Assembly (NCBI RefSeq): GCF_048264025.1
Contig: NZ_JBLXDN010000016.1
Location: 1-64,000 of the forward strand
Source: Nitrincola sp048264025
GTDB lineage: Bacteria > Pseudomonadota > Gammaproteobacteria > Pseudomonadales > Balneatricaceae
Length of the DNA stretch: 64,000 nucleotides
Direction of reading: 5' to 3'
Below the pieces are notes generated by a model. The model made no database searches, was not told the DNA's origin, and saw only the letters and a list, made by a program, of their open reading frames with translations. The translations under genes were made by a program, and so were the position numbers. The first letter of the stretch is position 1. Every line of letters begins with the position of its first letter. Of this stretch, positions 45,067 through 54,764 are shown piece after piece.

Positions 45067-45521
45067 TGCCGTTTGAGGTTGATATACAGATTGCCGTGGA
45101 AGATCAGGCTTTGCCAGATGAAGCCGCCTTTCAACGCTGGGTGGACGCGGCCCTATCCGGCCGACTGGAGCAGGCCGAAGTCTGTATCCGCATCGTGTCA
45201 CTGGAAGAAAGCCGTGAGCTGAATCATACCTGGCGTGGCCAGGACAAACCCACCAATGTTTTATCCTTTCCATTTGAAACACCACCGGGCATAGATACCC
45301 ATCTGATCGGTGACCTGGCCATCTGCGCCGAGGTAGTTGCCACCGAAGCTCAGGAGCAACAGAAGTCGCCGGAGGCCCATTGGGCACACATGGTAATTCA
45401 TGGAGTCTTGCATCTAATCGGATTCGATCATATAAATGACGATGAAGCTGAAACAATGGAGGCACTTGAAGTGTCTTTGCTGGCTCAACTGGACATACCT
45501 AACCCTTATTTATCCGCTTAG
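45066..45521 (+). CDS. ybeY: Endoribonuclease YbeY
   Basis: YbeY is a zinc-dependent endoribonuclease for 16S rRNA 3' processing and quality control. The HMVIHGVLHLIGFDH segment carries the three His that bind zinc, and NHTWRGQDKPTNVLSFPFE is the conserved N-terminal motif. Length 151 residues. The ATG overlaps the phoH stop by one base, and corC follows 8 bases later. Confidence 0.97.
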   Translation: MPFEVDIQIAVEDQALPDEAAFQRWVDAALSGRLEQAEVCIRIVSLEESRELNHTWRGQDKPTNVLSFPFETPPGIDTHLIGDLAICAEVVATEAQEQQKSPEAHWAHMVIHGVLHLIGFDHINDDEAETMEALEVSLLAQLDIPNPYLSA

Positions 45522-45529
45522 AGGACATC

Positions 45530-46372
45530 ATGAGCGAAGACCGATCGGGAACCGTAAGTAAAGGCTGGCTAGGAAAATTAGCCCAAGCCTTCTCAGACGA
45601 GCCACCCACACGCGAAGACCTGATCAACGGCCTGTATGAAGCGGCCGAAGCTGGCGTGCTTGATAATGATGCCTTGAGTATCATTGAAGGCGCCATGCAG
45701 GTTTCTGACATGAAAGTACGCGATGCGATGATTCCACGCTCGCAAGTCACCATGGTTCAGATCAATCAGTGTCCCGCCGACTTTCTGCCAGTCATTATTG
45801 AAACGGCTCACTCACGCTTTCCTGTCTGTGGTGAAAACCCGGATGAAGTCGTTGGCATACTGCTGGCTAAAGACCTGCTGACGTACATGCTGGACGGCAA
45901 CCTGGAAAACTTCAGCCTGCAAGATTGCCTGCGGCCCGCCGTGTTTATTCCCGAGGGCAAGCGTTTAAACGTACTACTGCGGGAGTTTCGAGGTACACGT
46001 AACCACATGGCCATCGTGGTTGACGAATATGGCGGTATTTCCGGCCTGATCACCATTGAGGATGTACTCGAACAAATCGTCGGCGAAATAGAAGACGAGC
46101 ACGATGAAGATGAAAACGAAGGCAATATCAAAGCACTGGATGACAACGGCTATCTGGTAAAAGCCCTGACTCCAATCGATGATTTCAATGAGTTTTTCAA
46201 CAGCGGATTCTCGGATGAAGAGTTCGATACCATTGGTGGCATCATCACCCAGAGCTTTGGTCGCCTGCCCTGCAAGGGTGATGCAGTGTCACTTGAAGGT
46301 CTGGCCTTCAGTGTTATCTCTGCTGACAACCGCCGCGTACGCTTATTACAGGTTACTCCTGAGGAAGTCTGA
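45530..46372 (+). CDS. corC: CorC/YbeX CBS-domain protein
   Basis: A 280-residue protein with a CBS pair (about residues 60-190, VRDAMIPRSQVTMV and GISGLITIEDVLEQIVGEI) and a C-terminal CorC/HlyC transporter-associated domain (FNEFFNSGFSDEEFDTIGGI). It lacks the membrane domain of the larger CNNM-like relatives. Family members affect Mg/Co efflux and ribosome metabolism (YbeX). It lies 8 bases after ybeY and just before lnt. Confidence 0.95.
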   Translation: MSEDRSGTVSKGWLGKLAQAFSDEPPTREDLINGLYEAAEAGVLDNDALSIIEGAMQVSDMKVRDAMIPRSQVTMVQINQCPADFLPVIIETAHSRFPVCGENPDEVVGILLAKDLLTYMLDGNLENFSLQDCLRPAVFIPEGKRLNVLLREFRGTRNHMAIVVDEYGGISGLITIEDVLEQIVGEIEDEHDEDENEGNIKALDDNGYLVKALTPIDDFNEFFNSGFSDEEFDTIGGIITQSFGRLPCKGDAVSLEGLAFSVISADNRRVRLLQVTPEEV

Positions 46373-46375
46373 TTG

Positions 46376-47872
46376 ATGATCCGAACTGCAGGGGCATTGC
46401 TGAGCGGTGCCTTAGCTGTGTTTGCATTCGCACCTTTCAGCCTGCCCCTGTTTGCACTGGTCAGCCCTGCGGCCCTTTTCCTATTGCTAAAAGATACCCA
46501 ACCACGCAAAGCCGCCTGGCTTGGCTGGTGCTATGGTTGTGGATTCTTTGGTGCAGGCGTTTCCTGGGTCTGGGTTAGCATCCATGTCTATGGTGGCGCC
46601 TCGATCCTACTGGCGACACTCGCCACCAGCCTGTTTGTGATGGCACTGGCACTGCTGTTCGCTCTACAAGCCTGGCTACTGATGCGTATCTGTCGCCGCA
46701 AAACCACCCTGTGGCTGGGCTTTATTGCAATATGGATAGGGTTTGAGTGGTTGCGCAGCTGGTTTCTCACCGGTTTTCCCTGGCTGCTGCTCGGCTACAC
46801 CTGGCTGGATACACCGCTTAAATCACTGGCCGGGCTAGCGGGGGTATGGGGGTTATCACTGATGACGCTCTGCCTGGCGATCGGGAGCGTTCAGGCTATG
46901 ACCCAACGCTCTCCCAAACCCTTATTGCTGGCACTGGCGCTGCCTTTGCTAAGCTTAAGTCTACCCAGCAGTTGGACCAGCGAAAAACCTGTACCCCATC
47001 TGCAAGTGGCCCTGGTACAACCCAATATATCCCAGCATGAAAAATGGGATCAAAGCCAACTGAGAACGATATTGCAGCAGCATATTGACCTGAGCAAACC
47101 CTATCAGGACCATGACCTGATCGTTTGGCCGGAAACAGCCATCCCAAGTCTCTACTATCAGGCAGCACCCTACACCGAGGATTTTTTCAGTCATTTGAAT
47201 GCCGTTGGCACCACGCTGATCAGTGGGTTTCCGTTTATGACCTATGACACTGACAACCCTGATATAAGACGCTTTCATAACAGTCTGGGTATTTTCAGCC
47301 AAGGTAGTGGCGTTTACCATAAGCAACGCTTGGTTCCCTTTGGTGAATATGTACCACTGGAGCAGCAGTTACGCGGGCTGATCGATTTTTTTGACTTGCC
47401 GATGTCCGAATTCAGTCTGCCAGAACACACTGACTTGATGTTGCAAGTAGGGCAAACCCAGCTGGCGGCCCTTATCTGCTATGAAATTGCCTATCCGGAG
47501 CTGTCCCGCCGCTCGGCACTGGAAAGCGATTTGATTCTGACGGTATCCAATGATGCCTGGTTTGGTGACTCACTCGCCGCTGAACAACACCTGCAAATTG
47601 CCCGAATGCGCGCACTGGAGAACGGGCGCTGGGTGATTCGCGGCACTAACGACGGCATCACCGCCGTCATTGCCCCGGATGGCGGCCTCAGCCAACGACT
47701 CAGTCGAGAGCAACCCGGTGTACTCAGTGCAAGCATCCCGTCCATGCAGGGCCAGACACCTTACCAAAAGCTGGGTGTGTGGCCGGTGCTGGGAATCAGT
47801 CTGCTGCTATTACTGCTCAGCTTGTGGCCAAGACCCTGGCGAGCGTTCAAAGATCACCCCATGGCAGGCTGA
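46376..47872 (+). CDS. lnt: Apolipoprotein N-acyltransferase Lnt
   Basis: Lnt adds the third acyl chain to lipoproteins in the inner membrane. The first 210 residues hold about seven membrane segments, then comes a nitrilase-fold periplasmic domain with the catalytic Glu (VWPETAIPS), Lys region and Cys (LICYEIAYPE), and a last C-terminal membrane segment. I use the ATG at 46376; the TTG just before it is not needed. Length 498 residues. Its 3' end overlaps the opposite-strand zinc-ribbon gene by 63 bases. Confidence 0.97.
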   Translation: MIRTAGALLSGALAVFAFAPFSLPLFALVSPAALFLLLKDTQPRKAAWLGWCYGCGFFGAGVSWVWVSIHVYGGASILLATLATSLFVMALALLFALQAWLLMRICRRKTTLWLGFIAIWIGFEWLRSWFLTGFPWLLLGYTWLDTPLKSLAGLAGVWGLSLMTLCLAIGSVQAMTQRSPKPLLLALALPLLSLSLPSSWTSEKPVPHLQVALVQPNISQHEKWDQSQLRTILQQHIDLSKPYQDHDLIVWPETAIPSLYYQAAPYTEDFFSHLNAVGTTLISGFPFMTYDTDNPDIRRFHNSLGIFSQGSGVYHKQRLVPFGEYVPLEQQLRGLIDFFDLPMSEFSLPEHTDLMLQVGQTQLAALICYEIAYPELSRRSALESDLILTVSNDAWFGDSLAAEQHLQIARMRALENGRWVIRGTNDGITAVIAPDGGLSQRLSREQPGVLSASIPSMQGQTPYQKLGVWPVLGISLLLLLLSLWPRPWRAFKDHPMAG

Positions 47873-48361
47873 GCAGACCTCAATCACAGCACTTTGAATT
47901 AACAGCTGCTGTTCACCACAACTGACACATTGCAAACGTCCCGGCAAGGTAATTTCGCCCGCCAGATATTGCTGATCAGCATGCGTTAACTGTTCACGTA
48001 ACAGCTCATGCTGCACGCGGGTTTTATCCGCCAACTCCCACAGCCGGTTCATTACAGTCTGCTCCAGCGCATTCAGATCAAAATTCAACCAGGCGGCAAT
48101 CCCTTCGCCAGTTTCATGCGCATAATAGCCTATCTGTTTCAGATCACGTTCAATATAGGCTCGGAGAAGGTCCATTTCATCCCGAGTCATCTCTTCAGCC
48201 GCCATCTCCAGTTCGATAGCCTCCTGAATAGTTTCCTGCAGTGATTCCCAGGTCGATTCACCGGCTTCATCGATATTTCGGCGCAACCTGTCCAGAATAC
48301 GATCATAGACTTCGGGGGCCACTTCGGAATGCTTTACCGGTTTTTTATCTGAATCTTGCAT
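47810..48361 (-). CDS. DUF1451/YbeL-like zinc-ribbon protein
   Basis: A 183-residue protein: a charged helical N-terminal two-thirds and a C-terminal zinc ribbon with two CxxC pairs (CVSC and CSAC). This matches the DUF1451 family (YbeL in E. coli), which also lies near leuS. Function unknown. It runs against lnt and overlaps its last 63 bases. It diverges from leuS. Confidence 0.88.
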   Translation of the reverse strand: MQDSDKKPVKHSEVAPEVYDRILDRLRRNIDEAGESTWESLQETIQEAIELEMAAEEMTRDEMDLLRAYIERDLKQIGYYAHETGEGIAAWLNFDLNALEQTVMNRLWELADKTRVQHELLREQLTHADQQYLAGEITLPGRLQCVSCGEQQLLIQSAVIEVCSACHGVIFERSPGSWPQAEQ

Positions 48362-48523
48362 ATCTACTCCTTAATCACCGTCAGGGTGATGAGATTAAGC
48401 TCTGTTTGCAGGCTTGTATATATTGTATGCTATGCCGCATCTGTAAATCTTTCCAATAAATTACGAGTGGCTGCAGAAGTTACCTTCTCCCGGGCCCATG
48501 AATAAGAGTTTTAACCAGATACG

Positions 48524-51118
48524 ATGAACGAGCACTATCAGCCGCAGGAAATAGAACCCCTTGCCCAGCGCTTCTGGGAAGAAAAGGGAAGTTTTAAAGC
48601 CATTAATGACCCGCAGAAAGAAAAATTCTACTGCCTGTCTATGTTCCCCTACCCCAGCGGTCGACTGCACATGGGGCACGTACGTAACTACACCATTGGC
48701 GACGTCATTTCACGCTACCAGCGCATGCAGGGTAAAAGTGTACTGCAACCCATGGGTTGGGACGCGTTCGGTCTGCCTGCTGAAAATGCGGCGATCAACA
48801 ACAAAGTAGCTCCCGCCAAGTGGACCTACGAAAACATTGACTACATGCGCAATCAACTCTGTCGCATGGGGTTCGGTTACGACTGGTCGCGTGAACTGGC
48901 CACCTGCCACCCGGAATACTATCGCTGGGAACAATGGTTCTTCACCAAGCTGATGAAAAAAGGGCTGGTTTACAAGCGTGATGCCGAAGTGAACTGGGAC
49001 CCAGTCGATCAGACCGTATTGGCCAACGAACAGGTCATAGATGGTCGCGGCTGGCGCTCTGGTGCCCTGGTAGAACGTAAAAAAATACCGCAATGGTTCC
49101 TGAAAATCACCGACTACGCCGATCAGTTATTAGATGATCTGGATAAGCTGGAGCACTGGCCTGAGCAGGTCAAGACCATGCAGCGTAACTGGATAGGCCG
49201 TTCAAAAGGGGCTGAAATCAGCTTCCATGTACCCGATTATGGTGATCTGGAAGTCTTTACCACTCGCCCAGATACCCTGCTGGGCGTCACCTATATGGCT
49301 GTAGCGCCACAGCACCCATTGGCACTCAAAGCGGCTGAAAGCAATTCAGACATCGCCGAATTCATTGCCGACTGCCGCAATATGAAAGTGGCCGAAGCTG
49401 ACATGGCCGTGATGGAAAAGAAGGGAATTGCGCTGGGTATTGAAGCCGTGCACCCCCTGACAGGAGAGTTAGTCCCTGTCTGGACTGCCAACTTCGTACT
49501 GATGGATTACGGCTCGGGGGCCGTCATGTCAGTACCCGCCCATGATCAGCGGGACTGGGAGTTCGCCCAGAAGTATGGCCTGCCACTCAAGCAGGTCATC
49601 ACCAGCCAGAACGACCAGGTTGAAATTAACCTGGAGAAAGAAGCCTTTACCGAAAAAGGTCCGTTAATCAATTCCGGTGACTATGATGACCTGGAATTCG
49701 ATATGGCATTCAAGGCCATTACCAAGGAATTATCGCGCCGCAAACGCGGCAAAGTGACCATTCATTACCGCCTGCGTGACTGGGGCGTTTCCCGTCAGCG
49801 TTACTGGGGTGCACCTATTCCAGTGATTAACTGTCCGGACTGTGGACCGGTCGCTGTGCCGGAAGACCAACTGCCAGTGGTGCTTCCAGAAGACGTCGAA
49901 TTTGACGGTGTCGGCTCACCACTTAAAAAAATGGCCAGCTTCATCCAGACCACTTGCCCTGAATGTGGTGGTCCGGCTGAACGCGAAACCGACACCTTCG
50001 ATACCTTTATGGAATCCAGTTGGTATGCGGCCCGTTTTGCCAGCCGCTCTTCAGCCAACGCCATGCTCGATCCGGCTCAGTCCAGTTACTGGCTGCCCGT
50101 AGATCAGTATATTGGCGGCATAGAACATGCCATTTTGCATCTGCTTTACTCTCGCTTTTATCACAAGTTGCTGCGTGATGAAGGCCTGGTCGACTCAGAC
50201 GAGCCGTTTACACGTTTGCTCTGCCAGGGGATGGTGCTGGCCGAAACCTATTACCGCGAAGATGAGCGTGGTGCTCAGACCTGGATAGCCCCGACCGATG
50301 TCGTTACTGAAACCGATGACAAAGGCCGCATTATCAGTGCTCGCCACAAGCTAGATGGCGAACCGGTGATCGTGTCCGGCATGGCGAAGATGTCTAAATC
50401 TAAAAACAATGGTATCGACCCACAGGTGATGATTGATCGCTACGGTGCCGATACTGTGCGTCTGTTCATGATGTTTGCAGCACCACCTGAGCAATCTCTG
50501 GAATGGTCTGATTCGGCCGTTGAAGGAGCGCATCGCTTCCTTCGCCGTCTGTGGAAACAGGTTCATGATCATCTTCAGCACAGCCTGCCAGTCAGTTCAC
50601 TGACAGCCTCAGACCTGAGTGATGAACAAACTGAGTTGCGCCGCAAGGTACATGAAACAATTCAAAAAGTAACCGATGACACTGAACGGCGCCAGACTTT
50701 CAATACAGCTATTGCCGCTATCATGGAACTGTCCAATGCGATTGGCCGCTTTCATGATGTTAGCCCACAGGGTCGTGCTGTTATGCACGAAGCGCTGGAA
50801 ACAGCCGTGCTGCTGCTGTCACCCATCGTCCCGCATATCTGCCACCAACTCTGGCAGCATCTCGGCCACAAGCAGGCAGTGATCTCGGCTGCCTGGCCAC
50901 AGGTGGATGAAGCCGCGTTGACACGGGCAACTGTAGAAATTGTGGTACAGGTGAATGGCAAGGTACGTGCTCGTATTGAAGTCGCGGCTGATGCTGATGA
51001 AGATACCTTGTTGCATTTAGCACTGGCTGAAGAAAATGTGCAGAAACACATGCAGGGTAAAACCCTGCGCAAGAAAATTGCCGTTCCCAATAAGCTGCTT
51101 AACATCGTGGTAGGCTAG
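48524..51118 (+). CDS. leuS: Leucine-tRNA ligase LeuS
   Basis: Class I aminoacyl-tRNA synthetase for leucine. The HIGH-type motif is HMGH (in PYPSGRLHMGHVRN), the KMSKS loop is MAKMSKSKNNG, and the CP1 editing domain includes GSGAVMSVPAHDQRDWEF with the conserved Asp. A C-terminal tRNA-binding domain closes the 864-residue protein, a normal length. The 162-base gap before it should hold its promoter. lptE follows 9 bases later. Confidence 0.98.
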   Translation: MNEHYQPQEIEPLAQRFWEEKGSFKAINDPQKEKFYCLSMFPYPSGRLHMGHVRNYTIGDVISRYQRMQGKSVLQPMGWDAFGLPAENAAINNKVAPAKWTYENIDYMRNQLCRMGFGYDWSRELATCHPEYYRWEQWFFTKLMKKGLVYKRDAEVNWDPVDQTVLANEQVIDGRGWRSGALVERKKIPQWFLKITDYADQLLDDLDKLEHWPEQVKTMQRNWIGRSKGAEISFHVPDYGDLEVFTTRPDTLLGVTYMAVAPQHPLALKAAESNSDIAEFIADCRNMKVAEADMAVMEKKGIALGIEAVHPLTGELVPVWTANFVLMDYGSGAVMSVPAHDQRDWEFAQKYGLPLKQVITSQNDQVEINLEKEAFTEKGPLINSGDYDDLEFDMAFKAITKELSRRKRGKVTIHYRLRDWGVSRQRYWGAPIPVINCPDCGPVAVPEDQLPVVLPEDVEFDGVGSPLKKMASFIQTTCPECGGPAERETDTFDTFMESSWYAARFASRSSANAMLDPAQSSYWLPVDQYIGGIEHAILHLLYSRFYHKLLRDEGLVDSDEPFTRLLCQGMVLAETYYREDERGAQTWIAPTDVVTETDDKGRIISARHKLDGEPVIVSGMAKMSKSKNNGIDPQVMIDRYGADTVRLFMMFAAPPEQSLEWSDSAVEGAHRFLRRLWKQVHDHLQHSLPVSSLTASDLSDEQTELRRKVHETIQKVTDDTERRQTFNTAIAAIMELSNAIGRFHDVSPQGRAVMHEALETAVLLLSPIVPHICHQLWQHLGHKQAVISAAWPQVDEAALTRATVEIVVQVNGKVRARIEVAADADEDTLLHLALAEENVQKHMQGKTLRKKIAVPNKLLNIVVG

Positions 51119-51127
51119 GAGATCCCT

Positions 51128-51664
51128 ATGATCCATCTAACTGGCTCTCAAACCCCGTTTCAGCGGTGGCAGGTTCAAGTACTGCTGTTAGCACTACTCC
51201 TGCTGTTGCTAAGCGGCTGTGGCTTCAAACTGCGGGGGCTCTATGATATTCCTGAATCTCTGAAGCAGGTGACACTGCTGAGCGACTCGAATGACTCTCG
51301 ACTGGAGAACATTCTAAAACAGGCGCTGGAAGCCAATGGCGTGGAAATTACCGGTCAGGCACCTTATCGTATCGAACTGATGGAGCAGCGATTTGACCGC
51401 CGCACCCTGTCATTGGATAGCAGTGCAAGAGCATCGGAATACGAGCTGCGTGGTGAAGTCACCTTCAGAGTGACTAACCAGGACGGAGAGGAATTACTAC
51501 CCGCACGCTCCTTGATATCTGAGCGCTCCTACAACGTAGATAGCAGCAACATTACCGCCAGTGACTCACAGGAACCGGTATTACGCCAGCAGATGCATCA
51601 GGATCTGGCACAGCAGATCATGCGCCAGTATATTCGCTTGCGCCCACCGGCCTCTGCTAACTGA
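51128..51664 (+). CDS. lptE: LPS-assembly lipoprotein LptE
   Basis: LptE plugs the LptD barrel that inserts LPS in the outer membrane. A signal peptide with lipobox LLSGCGFKLRG places Cys near residue 31. The family motif FKLRG follows it directly. Length 178 residues. It sits between leuS and holA, the conserved order in gammaproteobacteria. Confidence 0.95.
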   Translation: MIHLTGSQTPFQRWQVQVLLLALLLLLLSGCGFKLRGLYDIPESLKQVTLLSDSNDSRLENILKQALEANGVEITGQAPYRIELMEQRFDRRTLSLDSSARASEYELRGEVTFRVTNQDGEELLPARSLISERSYNVDSSNITASDSQEPVLRQQMHQDLAQQIMRQYIRLRPPASAN

Positions 51665-51666
51665 TA

Positions 51667-52701
51667 ATGAAACTCCGAACCGAACAATTGCCCGGGGCCT
51701 TGCAGCGATTTTCTGCCAGCCCCGTTTTTATGGTAATCGGTGACGAACCCTTGCAATCTCAAGAAGCTGCCGATCAGATTCGTGCTTACCTGAGACAGCA
51801 GGGGTTTAGTGAACGTGATGTGCATCAATCAGATAGCCATTTCAGCTGGGAAACCACCTTATTGGGCACAAATGAACTGTCCCTGTTTGCTGATCGCAAG
51901 ATTGTCGAGATCCGCTTGGGTAGTCATAAGATCAATAAAGGCGATGGTCAGTTACTGCTCACCTGGCTCAAGGATCCTCCACCTGATACCGCATTACTGC
52001 TGATTATGGAAAAAGCCGATGCCGCCAGCCGTAAAGCGGCCTGGTTCAAACATCTGGAAGCAGAAGGCTTACTTGTCGAGGTACACGCCCCTGACGCGGC
52101 ACAACTGCCACAATGGTTGTCGCAGCGTGCAATTTCACAGGGCATGCAACTCAACGATGAGGCCCTGCAGGTATTGGCAGAGCGTATTGAAGGCAATCTT
52201 TTGGCGGCACACCAGGAACTGGCTAAACTACAACTACTCTTTCCAGGTACCCAAATCAGTGCAGAGCAGGTTATAGCATCGGTATCAGACAGCTCACGTT
52301 ATGATGTATTTGCATTAACAGAAGCCGCCCTGAGCCGACAGCCCGAGCGCTGTGAAAAAATTCTAACGGCATTGATTCAGGAAGGACTTGAAGCACCCGT
52401 AGTGCTTTGGGCTCTGACCCGGGAAATCCGTACGCTGTATAATGTTCAGTTGGCTCTGCAGCAGGGTCAACAATACGATAACCTGTGCCAAAAAGAACGC
52501 ATCTGGGGTAAACGTAAAGCATTGGTCCGTAAAGCCAGCCAGAACCTGGCTTCGACAACACTGGAATCTCTACTGAAATCCGCGGCTCTGGCTGACCATG
52601 CCATCAAGGGAATGACTGACCAAAGCCCTTGGCTGATCATCCGTCAAATCGCTCTCAAGCTTGCGGGAGTGTCTCTATTACCGACTCCGGAGGTTCTATG
52701 A
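51667..52701 (+). CDS. holA: DNA polymerase III subunit delta HolA
   Basis: HolA opens the sliding clamp in the clamp loader. The N-terminal domain (PGALQRFSASPVFMVIGDEPLQSQEAAD) and the SDSSRYDVFALTEAAL segment of domain III are characteristic. Length 344 residues. It starts 2 bases after lptE and overlaps the next gene by 4 bases (ATGA). Confidence 0.96.
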   Translation: MKLRTEQLPGALQRFSASPVFMVIGDEPLQSQEAADQIRAYLRQQGFSERDVHQSDSHFSWETTLLGTNELSLFADRKIVEIRLGSHKINKGDGQLLLTWLKDPPPDTALLLIMEKADAASRKAAWFKHLEAEGLLVEVHAPDAAQLPQWLSQRAISQGMQLNDEALQVLAERIEGNLLAAHQELAKLQLLFPGTQISAEQVIASVSDSSRYDVFALTEAALSRQPERCEKILTALIQEGLEAPVVLWALTREIRTLYNVQLALQQGQQYDNLCQKERIWGKRKALVRKASQNLASTTLESLLKSAALADHAIKGMTDQSPWLIIRQIALKLAGVSLLPTPEVL

Positions 52702-53051
52702 AGTCAGCCCTAGCCTTACTGCTCGGCATGCTGTTCTTGACTGCCTGTGACGCTGAGGTGCCGCCAGCAAAAATGACCAGCGGGGATCAGCTTTATGCCT
52801 ACTACTGTAAGGAATGCCACACTTATCAGGGCCTTGGAGCCGAGCTGCAGAACCTGCCAGCCGGTGTCAGCCAACTGCAGGTGCATGACGTTGTCCTGAT
52901 CATTAAACATGGCTATCAATTTGGCCATCCGATGGGGCACTTTCCAGACCTAAGCAACGAACAAGCCAATACTGTTGCCCGTTATGCCGTTGATCTGCGC
53001 CGGCGTCAACGCGAACAACGCCTGCAACAAGATACACAGTCTGTAGACTGA
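52698..53051 (+). CDS. Small cytochrome c lipoprotein
   Basis: A 117-residue predicted lipoprotein: the signal peptide ends in FLTACDAE (lipobox Cys17), then comes one haem-attachment site CKECH (residues 37-41) and a likely axial Met in GHPMGHFPD. I start at the ATG 52698-52700, with GGAGG 4 bases upstream and overlapping the holA stop. It would carry electrons at the membrane face; partner unknown. A charged RRRQREQRLQ tail ends the protein. Confidence 0.88.
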   Translation: MKSALALLLGMLFLTACDAEVPPAKMTSGDQLYAYYCKECHTYQGLGAELQNLPAGVSQLQVHDVVLIIKHGYQFGHPMGHFPDLSNEQANTVARYAVDLRRRQREQRLQQDTQSVD

Positions 53052-53212
53052 ACTCCCAGTCGTACTCTGCCCCATATCTAAGCAGCCGGTATAGAATTGG
53101 ACGATTATGACGCATTTTTATACTGATCATTAACCTTCAAAAACACCCTGACCGATACTACACTACCCGGATACCCTGACCTCCAGTCTAATTCTTCAGC
53201 TTTAGCACAAGC

Positions 53213-53228
53213 TGGCACGGACTCTGCT
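53213..53228 (+). promoter_or_regulatory. Sigma-54 promoter of amt
   Basis: TGGCACGGACTCTGCT matches the sigma-54 consensus with a perfect -24 (TGGCAC) and GC at -12, in exact spacing. The predicted start is near 53239, about 100 bases before the amt ATG. No GCAC-N7-GTGC NtrC site was seen in the 160 bases upstream. The rest of the 53052-53339 gap shows no other feature. Confidence 0.8.
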
Positions 53229-53339
53229 TACATTCCCTTCCAGAACATTATATAACCAGAAATAAATAACTGACTAACCTTTGGGTATGTCTATGACTGT
53301 GTTTTAAGCCGCCCCAACAACCTTTCTGAGGATTGACCT

Positions 53340-54716
53340 ATGGATGAGCTGCAAACCCCTTCCCTTGCAGAGCTACATGCTCTGATCGAAATGACAAACA
53401 CCCTGAACATGGAGATTTTTTATTGGTGGTGTACCGCCCTGATGATACTGATACATGCTGGATTTCTATCCTATGAAATTGGCGCATCTCGACTAAAAAA
53501 TGCTCTGGCTGCTGGGGTGAAAAACATTCTCGCCTTCGCACTGATCATACCGGTTGTTTACCTGGTCGGCTGGGCAATTTACAACGCTTTTCCGGATGGG
53601 CTAGTGCCCAGAATGGATGCTCTTATAGCATCCATGCCCTGGAGCGAATCGATGGGACCAAACATCCAGGATAATGCCACCGGCATTTTCTGGGGTGCTT
53701 TCGCCCTTTTTGCAGCCACGACCGGCTCTATTTTCTCAGGTGCTATTATCGAACGCGCGCGTGTCAGTGCTTTTCTGGTTCTGACTCTATTACTCGGAGG
53801 CGTCCTTTGGCTGCTGGCGGCGGCCTGGGGCTGGCATCCAGAAGGTTGGCTGACGGTAAAATGGGGTTACCACGATGTAGGTGCTGCAGGTGTAGTGCAT
53901 ATGGTTGCTGGCTTTTTTGCCCTGGCCGTGGTGATTAACCTGGGACCGCGTATCGGCCGTTTTAACCCTGACGGCTCGGTCAACCCAATAGCCGGTCATA
54001 GCATGCCCATGAGTGTCGTCGGGCTAATGTTGATCATTGTCGGCTTTTTTGGCTTTCTCGGTGGCTGCATCATCTATAACGGAGGTGCACAATGGATCAA
54101 CATTTACGGTCAACCGACCACCCTCTCAGCTTTTTCTTTTAACACATTAATGGGCTTTGCCGGTGGTGTTGTCGGTGCCTACCTGGTCAGCCGCGAACCT
54201 TTCTGGATGATGTCTGGCGGATTGGTCGGTATTATTTCAGTTGCTCCAGGGCTGGACCTTTACCACCCAGGACTGGCTTACTTGATCGCCCTCGGCGTCG
54301 GCTGTTTAGCGCCCATGGTAAATCAGTTATTGCTGCGCCTTCGCATTGATGATGCCGTAGGTGCTTTTGCTGTACATGGTTTCGCTGGATTTGCCGGACT
54401 ACTGATCAGCGGCATTTTTCTCAGCGGTTACCCCAACATGGAAGGTATGGCCGATATCAGCTTTACCGGTCAACTGGTGGGCGCAATTGTGATGGCTTCA
54501 CTCGGATTCATTCCAGGCTACCTGCTCTCTTACTTGCTAAAGCAGGTTGGTATGTTGCGCGTTCCCGCACAGGCCGAAGAGCGCGGACTTGATCTGACCG
54601 AAGTACCTGCACAAGCCTATCCCGAATGGGCAGCGATGCATGGGCAAGCCCCCGTTAGCCGTTTCGAGAACAGCCACTCAACCGCGTCTATAGCGATGGA
54701 AAACAAACTTGCTTAA
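53340..54716 (+). CDS. amt: Ammonium transporter (Amt family)
   Basis: A 458-residue ammonium channel with 11 membrane segments. The paired pore His lie in VGAAGVVHMVAG and VGAFAVHGFAG, and the Asp of the substrate-binding region is in YHDVGAAG. The cytoplasmic tail keeps the regulatory EERGLDLTEVPAQAYPE motif used in GlnK control. A glnK gene does not accompany it, unlike the usual glnK-amtB pair. A sigma-54 promoter precedes it, and a 58-residue membrane protein gene follows 48 bases later. Confidence 0.95.
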   Translation: MDELQTPSLAELHALIEMTNTLNMEIFYWWCTALMILIHAGFLSYEIGASRLKNALAAGVKNILAFALIIPVVYLVGWAIYNAFPDGLVPRMDALIASMPWSESMGPNIQDNATGIFWGAFALFAATTGSIFSGAIIERARVSAFLVLTLLLGGVLWLLAAAWGWHPEGWLTVKWGYHDVGAAGVVHMVAGFFALAVVINLGPRIGRFNPDGSVNPIAGHSMPMSVVGLMLIIVGFFGFLGGCIIYNGGAQWINIYGQPTTLSAFSFNTLMGFAGGVVGAYLVSREPFWMMSGGLVGIISVAPGLDLYHPGLAYLIALGVGCLAPMVNQLLLRLRIDDAVGAFAVHGFAGFAGLLISGIFLSGYPNMEGMADISFTGQLVGAIVMASLGFIPGYLLSYLLKQVGMLRVPAQAEERGLDLTEVPAQAYPEWAAMHGQAPVSRFENSHSTASIAMENKLA

Positions 54717-54764
54717 ACCAAATCAGACAGCATTAACCTATAACATCTATTTAGGAAATCAATC

